From the NCBI RefSeq assembly GCF_013409045.1, contig NZ_JACCBT010000001.1, forward strand, positions 1,550,001 through 1,614,000: a stretch of 64,000 bases of DNA, given 5' to 3'. Shown one piece after another: positions 1-8,098 of the stretch (positions within the stretch are counted from its first letter, which is position 1; each line of letters begins with the position of its first letter). This stretch comes from Actinomadura citrea. Lineage in GTDB: Bacteria; Actinomycetota; Actinomycetes; Streptosporangiales; Streptosporangiaceae. Below the pieces are notes generated by a model. That model searched no databases, was not told the origin of the DNA, and saw only the letters and a program-made list of their open reading frames with translations. A program made the translations under genes and the position numbers.

Positions 1-770
1 GGCTGGACGCCGCGGCCGTGGTCGAGGAGATCGTGCAGGGGCCGCCGACGCTCGGGTCGGCGATCGCGGCGGTGTTCCGCGCCTACGCGCGCCGGCACGG
101 GAAGCCGCGCTGGGGGGACAAGCGGCCGAGCTACTTCCGCCGGGTGCCGATGCTCCGGCGGATGTTCCCCGACGCCCAGTTCGTCCATCTCGTCAGGGAC
201 GGCCGGGACGCGGTGAGCTCCCTGACGCGGATGCCGTGGTTCGACGGCGACATCCACGCCGCCGCGCTGACCTGGCGTGAGGCGGTCGACATGGGCACGC
301 GCCTCCAGACCCGCCTCGGCCCGGAAACGTTCTACGAGTTCCGCTACGAGGACCTGGTCGCCGAGCCCGAGGACGCCCTGACGAGGCTGTGCGCGTTCCT
401 CGGCGAGGAGTACGACCCCGGCATGACGACGGCGTACCGGCACGCACGGCGGACCGTGCCGTCCACGCGGAGGTGGCACCTGGGCACGCACGAGGCCGTC
501 AACGGCCGCCATGTCGGCGCCTGGCGCGACCGGCTGGAGGGCTGGGAGGCGGACCTCGTCCAGCACGTGCTCGCCTCCCGGCTGCGCCACCACGGTTACG
601 CGATCACGGAGGGGGCGCGTCCCGCGGCGGCGCCGCTCGTAGGATTCCACCGCCTGGCGGTGCACCGCTGGCGGGCGCGGCACGCGCAGGCCGTCCGTGA
701 ACGGCTCGCGGAGGGACGCGAGCCCAACCCCGTCGTCTCGTGGCTGAACGGTCCGGTAAGCGTGTCCTGA
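1..770 (+). CDS. Sulfotransferase family protein, 5'-truncated by the window edge
   Basis: The reading frame is open from the first bases; the GTG at 18 is probably internal, because the family's N-terminal PAPS 5'-phosphosulfate loop is absent and must lie upstream. What remains, about 250 residues, carries the 3'-phosphate-binding motif VHLVRDGRDAVSSL around residues 56-69 counted from the GTG. It is followed by a helical region typical of P-loop sulfotransferases, and RYEDLV further on also fits the family. Members transfer sulfate from PAPS to hydroxyl or amino groups of lipids, sugars or small molecules. The substrate cannot be read here. It precedes the ACP/ligase cluster on the same strand but is separated from it by about 460 bp, so it need not be co-transcribed. 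Confidence 0.8.
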   Translation, partial: LDAAAVVEEIVQGPPTLGSAIAAVFRAYARRHGKPRWGDKRPSYFRRVPMLRRMFPDAQFVHLVRDGRDAVSSLTRMPWFDGDIHAAALTWREAVDMGTRLQTRLGPETFYEFRYEDLVAEPEDALTRLCAFLGEEYDPGMTTAYRHARRTVPSTRRWHLGTHEAVNGRHVGAWRDRLEGWEADLVQHVLASRLRHHGYAITEGARPAAAPLVGFHRLAVHRWRARHAQAVRERLAEGREPNPVVSWLNGPVSVS

Positions 771-1234
771 CAGACTGAGGGCATGGACTGAGGGGACAGG
801 TGATCCTTGCCTTCAGGTAAGGCTGCCTCGGCCGGGCGGCACGAGACTCGGCCGAAGGGTTGTCCGAAACTCTCCTGGAACGTGCCCGGTTCTCGGCCGG
901 CCTCGTGACGCGTCCGGGCCGACCTGACTGTGGAACGGCGCAGGTAGCGTGCCGCCGAGAGCCCTGCGGGGGAGGACGTGGCGGTGGGGCGCGCGGGGAC
1001 GGCGTGCCCGCGGCGCGTGCACTGGGCCCTTATCGGAAGTGGTTACCGGCAAGTAACTTATCGCCGTTTTTACCGTACCACTGACTGGGTTTACAGGACG
1101 GAGACACCTCCGTGTCCGATCGTTCACATCCGGATCGAGACACGCCAACCATTTGGCTGTATCTTGCGTGTTGCTCGTCTTCCGTTACCAATCACGATTG
1201 TTTCGATGATCCTCTGACATAAGGAGGAGTGGCG
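771..1234. other. Long intergenic region with AT-richer promoter-like segment
   Basis: No convincing gene lies here. The first 250 bases are GC-rich like the surroundings. From about 1030 to 1220 the composition becomes clearly AT-richer, as expected for a promoter region driving the ACP operon. A possible weak promoter is TTGCTC (1171-1176) with CACGAT (1193-1198), spacer 16. A TTAC/GTAA palindrome lies at 1042-1057. A weak DtxR/IdeR-like match lies at 813-831. Confidence 0.5.
1042..1057. promoter_or_regulatory. TTAC/GTAA inverted repeat upstream of the ACP operon
   Basis: GTTAC (1042-1046), six bases, GTAAC (1053-1057) form a perfect inverted repeat in the AT-richer leader of the ACP gene. 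TTAC...GTAA arms are common in TetR-family operators. No TetR gene is present in the window, so the cognate regulator would be elsewhere. Its function is inferred only. Confidence 0.3.
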
Positions 1235-1492
1235 GTGGCCCGATCGGAAATTATTTCCCACGACGAGCTACAATCGTGGCTTCTTGACAAGATCGCCTTC
1301 TACCTCGACAGGCCTGTGGAAAACATCGATCCCGGAGTCGAACTCGCCCGTTACGGGGTGGACTCGGTGTACGCGATCAGCATCATCAGCGACATCGAGG
1401 ACCATCTGCAGGTGGAGGTCGACGTGGCCGAGGCGCGGCGCCGGGAGACGGTGGCCGACCTCACCGACTACCTGCTCGACCTCGTCGCGTGA
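1235..1492 (+). CDS. Acyl carrier protein
   Basis: This small 85-residue protein is predicted to be an acyl carrier. The phosphopantetheine attachment serine is Ser44 in GVDSVYAI, followed by the usual acidic helix (ISDIEDHL). I chose the GTG at 1235 because AAGGAGG at 1221-1227 sits seven bases before it; the GTG at 1229 would be almost on top of the ribosome site. Its stop overlaps the next start as TGATG, so it is translationally coupled to the SGNH hydrolase. With the fatty-acyl-AMP ligase at the end of the set, it is the likely acceptor of the activated acyl chain. It is a discrete ACP and not part of a PKS or NRPS module. Confidence 0.9.
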   Translation: MARSEIISHDELQSWLLDKIAFYLDRPVENIDPGVELARYGVDSVYAISIISDIEDHLQVEVDVAEARRRETVADLTDYLLDLVA

Positions 1493-2124
1493 TGGCCGGC
1501 CGGCCCGAGGCCGGCGCCGCCGGGCCCGCCATGGTGGTGCTCGGCGACAGCGTGGCCGAGGGCCAGGACGATCCGGACCCGGCCGGCGGGTGGCTCGGCT
1601 GGGCCGGACGGCTGGCCCGTCACCTGGGGATTTCCCCCGAGGAGATGCTCAACGCCTCCGATCCGGGCGCGACGGTCGAGGACGTGGTGCGCGACCAGCT
1701 GCCCGCCGTGCGCGAGATGGCGCCGCGGCTGGTCGTGCTCGGCTGCGGCATGAACGACGCGCTGCGCGGCTTCGAGCGGGAGGCCGCGGCCGGCCGGCTG
1801 GCGGAGCTGTTCGGCTGGGCCCGCGGGCGCGGCGCGGTCGTCCTCGCCATCCCGGTGCCGCGGCCGCCGCTGCTGGACATCACGCCGATCTCGCAGTTCC
1901 GCAAGAAACGCACGGTGCAGCGCATTCATGACTTCAATGCCGAGCTCGACCGGGTCTCCCGCGAGTTCGGAATGGCCTTTCCCGAGCGGGAGACAGTGGC
2001 GAGAGTCGCCGATCCCGCGATGTGGAGCGCCGACGGAATCCACCTGAATCCGGATGGGCACGCCTATGTCGCAGAGGTGATGGCGCGGATTGCGGCAAGC
2101 CTGCTCGGCGAGCGGGTGAAATGA
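1492..2124 (+). CDS. SGNH/GDSL-type hydrolase (first of two)
   Basis: A 210-residue SGNH-fold esterase or lipase. Visible signature blocks are GDS with nucleophile Ser20, GATVEDV as the block II glycine region, GCGMND with Asn88, and DGIH with Asp181 and His184. No signal peptide is visible, so a cytoplasmic location is likely. The ATG at 1492 overlaps the ACP stop (TGATG); a GTG at 1489 would add one residue. Such enzymes hydrolyse or transfer acyl esters and thioesters. Next to an ACP and acyl ligase, a role in releasing or transferring the acyl group from the carrier is plausible but unproven. Confidence 0.85.
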   Translation: MAGRPEAGAAGPAMVVLGDSVAEGQDDPDPAGGWLGWAGRLARHLGISPEEMLNASDPGATVEDVVRDQLPAVREMAPRLVVLGCGMNDALRGFEREAAAGRLAELFGWARGRGAVVLAIPVPRPPLLDITPISQFRKKRTVQRIHDFNAELDRVSREFGMAFPERETVARVADPAMWSADGIHLNPDGHAYVAEVMARIAASLLGERVK

Positions 2125-2158
2125 AATCCGTGGGCCGATCCAGCAGTCTGGGAGACTG

Positions 2159-3013
2159 ATGAAAAGAGAATATTCCGTCGCCCGCGCTCTCCGTTCGCCG
2201 ATGCCGCTGTTCCTCGCTCCCGTACTGGTCGTGCAGGCGTGGCGGACGGTGCGGCGGACACCGCGGCTGGACCCGGCGACCGGGGACGAGCAGGGCTTCG
2301 TCGCCGGCGCCGACCCCGGGCGGGGCCCGGCCTTCCGGGTCGTGGTGATCGGCGAGTCCACCGCCGTGGGCGTCGGCGCGTCCCGGCACGCCGAGGCGCT
2401 GCCCGGCTTCCTGGCGGAGGAACTGGGCGAGCGGCTGCGGCGCAGCGTGGCCTGGTCGGTCTCCGGCCGCAACGGCGCGACGGCCCGGCGCATCATCGCC
2501 GGGCTCGTCCCGCCCGCGAACGGCTCCGCGCCGAACCTGGTGGTCGTCACCGCGGGCATCAACGACCTGCTCAGGCGGCGTCCCCTGCGCCGGTGGGCGG
2601 CGGACGTGACCGAACTCGTCGCCCTCCTGCGCGGCCGGTTCCCGGAGGCGACGGTGCTCGTCGCCGGGATGCCGCCGGTGCACCGCTTCCCCGCCCTGCC
2701 GCGGCCGCTGCGCTCGGTCCTCGGCGCGCGGGCGCGCGCCATGGACCGGATCACTCGGGACGCCGCCGCGGCGGGCGGCGCCGTCCACGCTCCCATGGAC
2801 GAGGCGATGGCCCGCGACCCCCACCTCTTCGCGTCCGACGGCTTCCACCCGTCGGCCGCGGGGTACCGGGTCTGGGCCCGCGACCTCGCCCGCGCCGCCG
2901 TCCCCGCCACCGCTCCCGTGACCGGGTCCGTCGGCGCTCCCGCCGCCGGATCCGGCGACCCGCCACAGGCCACGCCCCCCGCCGGCGCCGTCCCGCCGAG
3001 GACGGCCGACTGA
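2159..3013 (+). CDS. SGNH/GDSL-type hydrolase (second), N-terminal hydrophobic segment
   Basis: A 284-residue SGNH hydrolase, distinct from its neighbour. The nucleophile block is GES (Ser67) instead of GDS. RNGATARRI, TAGIND and SDGFHP supply the remaining blocks, including the catalytic Asp and His. Residues 14-28 are hydrophobic and may anchor or export the protein, so it could act at the membrane. The last 40 residues are Ala/Pro-rich. It starts 34 bases after the first hydrolase, behind a GGAG sequence. Two unlike SGNH enzymes in one operon suggest two acyl or ester substrates, or a release plus a modification step. Confidence 0.82.
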   Translation: MKREYSVARALRSPMPLFLAPVLVVQAWRTVRRTPRLDPATGDEQGFVAGADPGRGPAFRVVVIGESTAVGVGASRHAEALPGFLAEELGERLRRSVAWSVSGRNGATARRIIAGLVPPANGSAPNLVVVTAGINDLLRRRPLRRWAADVTELVALLRGRFPEATVLVAGMPPVHRFPALPRPLRSVLGARARAMDRITRDAAAAGGAVHAPMDEAMARDPHLFASDGFHPSAAGYRVWARDLARAAVPATAPVTGSVGAPAAGSGDPPQATPPAGAVPPRTAD

Positions 3014-3042
3014 CCCAACGGCAAGCGAAGGGAGCAGCTCGG

Positions 3043-3495
3043 ATGACGGTTCCCGGAACGTTCCGAACGGCGGTGGAGGCCAAGGACCTCGCCGCCATCA
3101 CCGGTGCGCTGGACCCCGGCATCGAGTTCCGCAGTCCGGTGATGGTGAAGCCCTACCTGGGGCGCGACGCCGTCGCGGCCCTGCTCGGCGTCCTGCTGGA
3201 GGTCTTCGAGGACTTCCACTACACCGACGAGCTGGTGGGAGTCCCCCCGGGAGGGGGCAACGGCGCAGAACCGCCGGCGCAGGCGCTGATCTTCAGCGCC
3301 CGGGTGCTGGGCAAGGACGTCCAGGGGCTGGACCTGCTCAGGTTCGGCGAGACCGGGCTCGTCACCGGTCTGACCGTCATGGTCCGCCCGCTGCCCGCGG
3401 CGATGACGCTCGCCCGGGTGGTCGGCAGACGCATGGAGGATCCGACGAACGCCGACGACGCGGGGGGCCCGTCCGGCGACACCGCGCAGCCATAG
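3043..3495 (+). CDS. SnoaL/NTF2-like protein
   Basis: This 150-residue protein has the small alpha+beta NTF2/SnoaL pattern: an opening helix (FRTAVEAKDLAAITGAL), then IEFRSPV and KPYLGRDAVAALL, and a beta-rich second half (ALIFSARVLGKDVQGLDLL). The family includes isomerases, cyclases, dehydratases and non-catalytic binding proteins, so the reaction cannot be assigned. A GAAGGGAG ribosome site precedes the ATG. The frame is open far upstream, but that extension is antisense-like composition inside the SGNH gene. Its placement between hydrolase and dehydrogenase suggests it acts on, or binds, the acyl intermediate. Confidence 0.75.
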   Translation: MTVPGTFRTAVEAKDLAAITGALDPGIEFRSPVMVKPYLGRDAVAALLGVLLEVFEDFHYTDELVGVPPGGGNGAEPPAQALIFSARVLGKDVQGLDLLRFGETGLVTGLTVMVRPLPAAMTLARVVGRRMEDPTNADDAGGPSGDTAQP

Positions 3496-3565
3496 GGAGC
3501 CGACCCGCACAGGAGTCGCGGCCCGCGAACCGGAAGGCGCGACCCACACAAGGGAGTCGAAGGAA

Positions 3566-5530
3566 ATGGATAGCAAGGTCCCCGCACACCCCGTGCATCC
3601 CGCCCGCCCCGCTCACTCCGCCTCCGGGGCCCACGCTGAGAGTTCCGTCCATCCCGGGCATTCCGTCCACCCGGGCCATTCTGAGAACCCCGCGGCCGAG
3701 AACCCCGCGTCCGAGACCCCCGGGTCCGAGGGCCCCGCGCCCGCTTCCGCGGGTTCCGCGCCCGGGCGGCACCCGCGCGCGAGGCTGGCCCCGGCCCACC
3801 GGATCGCCGCCGACCTGGACGGCTATCTCGGCGACCCGATGGACGACGAGGCCGGGCCCTTCTCCTACAAGGCCATCGTGGAGGCGGAGGAGCGCGACGA
3901 GATCCCCCCGGGCGCGGTGGACGCCGTCCGGGCGTGGGGTTTCCCCAAGTACCTGGTGCCGAGCGGGCTGGGCGGACGCCTGACGACGCTGGAGGAGCTG
4001 TTCTTCGTCACCCGCGGCATCTCGCGCCGCAGCGTCACCGTCGCGGTCATGTACGGGTCCGGGTTGCTGGCGGTCAACCCGGTGTGGCTGTGGGGCGACG
4101 CGTGGCAGCGCAGGACCGTGGCGGACGGGGTGCTGCGCGGCGACCTGGCCTGCTTCGGCGTCTCGGAGGCCGACCACGGCAGCGACGTGATGGCGTCGGA
4201 GTCGGAGGCCGACATCCAGGGGGACGAGCTGGTCCTGACCGGGGTGAAGTGGCCGGTCGGCAACGCCACCCGCGGACGGTTCGTCACCACCTATGCCAGG
4301 ACCGGTCCGCGCGACTTCTCCCTCATCCTGGTCGACAAGCGGGAACTGGACCCGGCGGCCTGGTCGACGCTGCCGCCCGTCCGGACGGTCGGGCTGCGCG
4401 GCCACGACCTGTCCGGCGTCGCGTTCTCCGGGGCGCGGCTGCCCGCCGAGCGAGTGATCGGGCGGCGCGGCTCCGGGCTCGTCCAGACGCTGAAGACCCT
4501 GCAGATCACCCGGACCGCGATCGCGGCGCTGTCGGTCGGGACCATGGACGCGGTCGTGCGCATCGGGATGGAGTACGCCCGCCAGCGCACCCTGTACGGC
4601 TCGGACATCTACCGGATCCCGGTGATCCGCGACCATCTGGTCAAGGCGCACCTGGACCTGCTGATCGCCGAGTGCGTGGCCATCCCGGTGGCGCGCTGCC
4701 TGACGGTCGCGCCCGGACGGCTCAGCCTGTGGTCCTCGATCGTGAAGTACTTCGTGCCCGTCCTCGGCGAGGAGGTCGTGGCCAGCATCGGGACCGTGCT
4801 CGCCGCGCGCGGCTACCTGCGCGAGGGCGTGGCGCACGGGGTGTTCCAGAAGCTGCAGCGCGACCACGCGATCGCGAGCATCTTCGAGGGCACCACGCAC
4901 GTGAACCTCGCCAACGTCGCGGGCCAGCTGCCCTTCCTGATCGACCCGCAGGCGGAGACGGGCCGCGAGGACGAACTGCTCGCCGACCTGTTCCGCTGGA
5001 CGCGGACGCCGCCCGCCTGGGAGCCCGACGGCCGCCTGCTCCAGCTCACCAACGAGGGGCGCGACGAGATCGGCCAGCGGTTCGAGGAGATCTCCGAGGA
5101 GGTGCTGGCGGCGGCGAACGCGCACGCCGCGCCCGGCGTCGCGGCCGAGCTGAAGGACCTGATGTCCGCCATCGGCACCCTGCGCGCCAGGATCGAGGAG
5201 GGCATCCGCGCGAACGAGGGCGACACCTCCTCCGTCGCGGCGCTGACGCGGGCCAAACGGTACTGCGAGCTGCACGCGATGACGTCGTGCATGCTCACCT
5301 GGCTGCACAACCGGGAGGTGTTCGGCGGGGCGTTCGAGGAGGGCCAGTGGCTCGTCCTGTGCCTGCAGCGGCTGCTCCAGCGGGCGCAGCCCGACACCGT
5401 CCTGTCCGAGGACTTCCTCCCGCCGGTGGAGGACGCGATGTTCCGCGCCACGGGCGAGCGGCGCTGGTTCTCCCTGCTCTCCCTGTCCCCGCTCCCTCCC
5501 TCCCTGCTCATCTCCGCCGAGGACGAGTGA
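3566..5530 (+). CDS. Acyl-CoA dehydrogenase-like flavoprotein with low-complexity N-terminus
   Basis: This 654-residue protein has an acyl-CoA dehydrogenase core. ACFGVSEADHGSD is the middle-domain flavin/substrate strand, and the FEGTTHVNLANV segment carries the expected catalytic glutamate, Glu441. The core is preceded by about 75 residues of His/Pro/Ser-rich low complexity (HPVHPARPAH, HPGHSVHPGHS). It is followed by about 200 residues beyond the usual end, so the protein is far longer than the usual 380-400. It begins behind GAAGGAA and ends five bases before the ligase. In such a setting the likely substrate is an acyl-ACP and the reaction alpha,beta-desaturation; that is inferred, not seen. 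Confidence 0.85.
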   Translation: MDSKVPAHPVHPARPAHSASGAHAESSVHPGHSVHPGHSENPAAENPASETPGSEGPAPASAGSAPGRHPRARLAPAHRIAADLDGYLGDPMDDEAGPFSYKAIVEAEERDEIPPGAVDAVRAWGFPKYLVPSGLGGRLTTLEELFFVTRGISRRSVTVAVMYGSGLLAVNPVWLWGDAWQRRTVADGVLRGDLACFGVSEADHGSDVMASESEADIQGDELVLTGVKWPVGNATRGRFVTTYARTGPRDFSLILVDKRELDPAAWSTLPPVRTVGLRGHDLSGVAFSGARLPAERVIGRRGSGLVQTLKTLQITRTAIAALSVGTMDAVVRIGMEYARQRTLYGSDIYRIPVIRDHLVKAHLDLLIAECVAIPVARCLTVAPGRLSLWSSIVKYFVPVLGEEVVASIGTVLAARGYLREGVAHGVFQKLQRDHAIASIFEGTTHVNLANVAGQLPFLIDPQAETGREDELLADLFRWTRTPPAWEPDGRLLQLTNEGRDEIGQRFEEISEEVLAAANAHAAPGVAAELKDLMSAIGTLRARIEEGIRANEGDTSSVAALTRAKRYCELHAMTSCMLTWLHNREVFGGAFEEGQWLVLCLQRLLQRAQPDTVLSEDFLPPVEDAMFRATGERRWFSLLSLSPLPPSLLISAEDE

Positions 5531-5535
5531 CACCC

Positions 5536-7440
5536 ATGGCCGGGCCACCGGAGACGACGAGAGATTTCGTGTCGCTCGTCCGGAAGAACATCCGGACGCA
5601 CGGCGACACCCGCTCCTTCACCTTCATCAGCGAGGAACCGGGACGCAGGTACAAGGAGAACGTGCTCGGCTTCGCCGACCTGGACCGCAAGGCCCGCGCG
5701 CTCGCCTGCCGCCTGGAGTCGCGCGGCCTACGGGACCGGGCCGTCCTGCTGCTCTACCCGGAGGGGCTGGAGTTCCTGGCGGCCTTCCTCGGCTGCCTGT
5801 ACGCGCGCGTCATCGCCGTCCCGGCCCCGCTCCCGGACCTGGACGCGGGCCGCTTCGGCCGCACCCGCCGGATCATCGAGGACGCCGACGTCGCGCTGAT
5901 CCTCACCGACACCGCCCACCGCGACACCCTCGACGCGTGGCTGTCGGCCGCCGGGCTGAAGGGGCGCGTGCACTGCCTGGACACCCAGGCGGGCAAGGAC
6001 ACCGACGCCGGCGACTGGTCCCCGCCGCGGTCCGGCCCGGACACCGTCGCCTTCCTCCAGTACACCTCCGGGTCGACCAGCGAGCCGAAGGGCGTCATGG
6101 TCACCCACGGCAACCTGCTGGCGAACGGCGAGGAGATCAGGCGCCGCATCGAGGGGTCGCACGCCACGGTCGGCGTCGGCTGGGTGCCGCACTACCACGA
6201 CATGGGCCTGGTGGGTCAGTTCCTCCAGCCGCTCTACCTCGGCTGCCGGTACGTGTTCACCTCGCCGATCACGTTCATCAAGCGCCCCGTGCTGTGGCTG
6301 GAGCTGATCACCCGGTACCGGGGAACGATCACCGTGGCGCCCAACTTCGGGTACGAGCTGGTGCTGCGCCGCGTCACCGACCGGCAGATGGAGGGTCTCG
6401 ACCTGTCGTCGCTGACCGTCGTGAAGAACGGCGCCGAGCCCGTCCGGGCCGCGACACTGGAGGCGATGGCCGAGCGGTTCGCCCCGGTCGGGTTCCGTCC
6501 CTCGATGTGGATGCCGTGCTACGGGATGGCCGAGACGACCCTGCTCATCACCGGCGCGCCCCTCGGCGGCGGCCCGGTCGTCCGCGACTTCGACGCCGGG
6601 GCCCTCGCGCGGAACGAGGCCGTCCCCGCGAACGAGGCCGCCCCCGCGAACGGGACCGCCCCGGCGGGCGGGACCCCCGCCCACGGCGGCGTCAGACGGC
6701 TCGTCAGCAGCGGCCGTCCCGTCACCCTGGACGTCCGCGTCGTCGACCCCGAGACCCGCGCCGAGCGGCCGGAGCGGCGCGTGGGGGAGATCTGGGTGCG
6801 CGGCGGCAGCGTCGCCCGCGGCTACTGGGAGAGCCCCGCGGAGACCGAGGCGACGTTCCGCGCCCGCACGTCCACCGGCGAGGGCACGTTCCTGCGGACG
6901 GGCGATCTCGGCTTCGTCGCCGACGGCGAGCTCTACGTCACCGGGCGGATCAAGGACCTGATCATCGTCAACGGCCGCAACATCCACGCGCACGACATCG
7001 AGGAGGTGGCGCGGGCGGCCCATCCGGCCGCGCTGCTCGGCGCCGCCTTCGCGATCGACGCCGCCATCGACCCCGACCTCGGCCCCGGGCCGCCCGGCGA
7101 CGGCCGGCCCGGCGACGGCGACGGCGACGCCGTCGACGCGAGCCGGGAGCAGGTCGTCATCGTCCAGGAGGTCAGCACCCGCGCGGCCGCCGGGACGCCC
7201 CTGGAGGAGGTCGCCGCCGCCGTCAAGACCCGCGTCGCCCGCACCTTCGAGCTGCCCGCCGTCAGCGTCGTGCTGGCCGCGCGGGGCTCGGTCAGGCGGA
7301 CGACCAGCGGGAAGATGCAGCGCCGGCTGACCCGCGAGGCGTTCCTGACCGGGAAGATCACCGAACTCGCGGCCGATCTCGAACCGGGCGTCGCCGGCCT
7401 CCGGAAGGCGCGCCCACAAGTTGACGCTGACCAATCCTAG
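5536..7440 (+). CDS. Fatty-acyl-AMP ligase (FAAL-type adenylating enzyme)
   Basis: A 634-residue adenylate-forming enzyme. Motifs include the phosphate loop YTSGSTSEPKGVMVTH (176-191), YHDMGLVGQFLQPLY typical of fatty-acyl-AMP ligases, CYGMAETT (328-335), RTGDLGF, GRIKDLIIVNGRNIHAHDIE, and catalytic Lys593 in SGKMQRR. The last two fit FAALs, which make acyl-AMP and pass the acyl group to an ACP instead of CoA. A 30-residue Ala/Asn/Gly-rich insertion after residue 355 (repeats of NEAVPANEAAPAN type) is unusual. It follows the dehydrogenase by five bases. With the ACP at 1235 it gives a complete activation and loading pair. Confidence 0.9.
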   Translation: MAGPPETTRDFVSLVRKNIRTHGDTRSFTFISEEPGRRYKENVLGFADLDRKARALACRLESRGLRDRAVLLLYPEGLEFLAAFLGCLYARVIAVPAPLPDLDAGRFGRTRRIIEDADVALILTDTAHRDTLDAWLSAAGLKGRVHCLDTQAGKDTDAGDWSPPRSGPDTVAFLQYTSGSTSEPKGVMVTHGNLLANGEEIRRRIEGSHATVGVGWVPHYHDMGLVGQFLQPLYLGCRYVFTSPITFIKRPVLWLELITRYRGTITVAPNFGYELVLRRVTDRQMEGLDLSSLTVVKNGAEPVRAATLEAMAERFAPVGFRPSMWMPCYGMAETTLLITGAPLGGGPVVRDFDAGALARNEAVPANEAAPANGTAPAGGTPAHGGVRRLVSSGRPVTLDVRVVDPETRAERPERRVGEIWVRGGSVARGYWESPAETEATFRARTSTGEGTFLRTGDLGFVADGELYVTGRIKDLIIVNGRNIHAHDIEEVARAAHPAALLGAAFAIDAAIDPDLGPGPPGDGRPGDGDGDAVDASREQVVIVQEVSTRAAAGTPLEEVAAAVKTRVARTFELPAVSVVLAARGSVRRTTSGKMQRRLTREAFLTGKITELAADLEPGVAGLRKARPQVDADQS

Positions 7441-7461
7441 TCAACATGATGACTAATCATG
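7421..7461 (+). promoter_or_regulatory. padR promoter with two overlapping inverted repeats
   Basis: TTGACG (7421-7426), an 18-base spacer and CATGAT (7445-7450) form a promoter for the PadR gene inside the end of the ligase gene. Two interlocked inverted repeats cover it. The first is TAGTCA (7438-7443) with TGACTA (7450-7455); the second is CATGAT (7445-7450) with ATCATG (7456-7461). This layout suggests autoregulation by PadR. Confidence 0.55.
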
Positions 7462-7516
7462 TCGTTGTCTGCTAACGTCGGGCATCACCCTGAGTCAAGG
7501 CGGGGAGAGAAGGCCG

Positions 7517-8098
7517 ATGGCGCTACGTCACGCGGTGCTGGCGGCGCTGCTCGACGGCGAGTACAGCGGCTACCAGCTGGCAAAGATCTTCGATTTGTCG
7601 GTCTCCAACTTCTGGCACGCCGTACCGCAGCAGCTCTACTCGGAGCTGTCGAGGTTGGAGACGGAAGGTCTGATCAGCGGGCGGCAGATCATCCAGCACG
7701 ATCGTCCCAACAAGCGCGTGTACACCGTCACCCAGGCCGGCGTCGACGAGCTCGAACGGTTCGCCGTGACCCCCGCCAAGCCAGGGATCATCCGCGAGAA
7801 CCTGCTCGTCATGGTCCAGGCCGTGGACCACATCTGCGCCGACTCCGTCATCGCGCAGCTGGAAGACCGGGCGGTGGCCTCGGCGGCCAAGGTCGAGGTC
7901 TTCGAACGCACCCTCAAGCACCTGCGCGGCGACCTGGACGAGGAGTCCTTCCTGCGCACCGGGTCCCCTCTCGGGCCCTACCTCACGTGCCTGCGCGGAC
8001 AACGCTTCGAGCAGGAGAACTACGCGTGGTTCACCAGCACCGCCCGGCTGCTGCGCGCCCGGGCGGGCACCCAGTCCGAGGGGAGCGGCCCGCCATGA
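7517..8098 (+). CDS. PadR family transcriptional regulator
   Basis: A 193-residue regulator. The N-terminal PadR winged helix is clear: LLDGEYSGYQLAKIF, then the recognition region ending in LYSELSRLETEGLI and the wing with RVYTVTQAG. The C-terminal half (about 95-180) is the helical dimerisation domain of the Vir type. It has its own promoter and inverted repeats at 7421-7461, which also include the stop of the ligase gene. PadR proteins usually repress a neighbouring gene and respond to small aromatic or lipophilic ligands. Control of itself and perhaps the acyl cluster is inferred. An AGGCCG-type weak ribosome site precedes the ATG. Confidence 0.88.
   Translation: MALRHAVLAALLDGEYSGYQLAKIFDLSVSNFWHAVPQQLYSELSRLETEGLISGRQIIQHDRPNKRVYTVTQAGVDELERFAVTPAKPGIIRENLLVMVQAVDHICADSVIAQLEDRAVASAAKVEVFERTLKHLRGDLDEESFLRTGSPLGPYLTCLRGQRFEQENYAWFTSTARLLRARAGTQSEGSGPP

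Noticed and set aside
813..831. Possible DtxR/IdeR iron box
   Set aside because: Only about 12 of 19 positions agree with the consensus, the second arm is poor, and it lies 400 bases from the next start.
1468..3576. Long minus-strand reading frame opposite the ACP-SGNH-SnoaL genes
   Set aside because: Antisense of genes with clear motifs; Arg/Pro-rich translation without any domain, a usual artefact of high-GC coding DNA.
3934..5535. Upstream extension of the ligase frame through the dehydrogenase gene
   Set aside because: The extension is an off-frame reading of the dehydrogenase; the ligase domain begins at the ATG at 5536.
3377..5548. Long minus-strand reading frame opposite the acyl-CoA dehydrogenase
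   Set aside because: Shadow of the dehydrogenase; low-complexity translation and no ribosome site.
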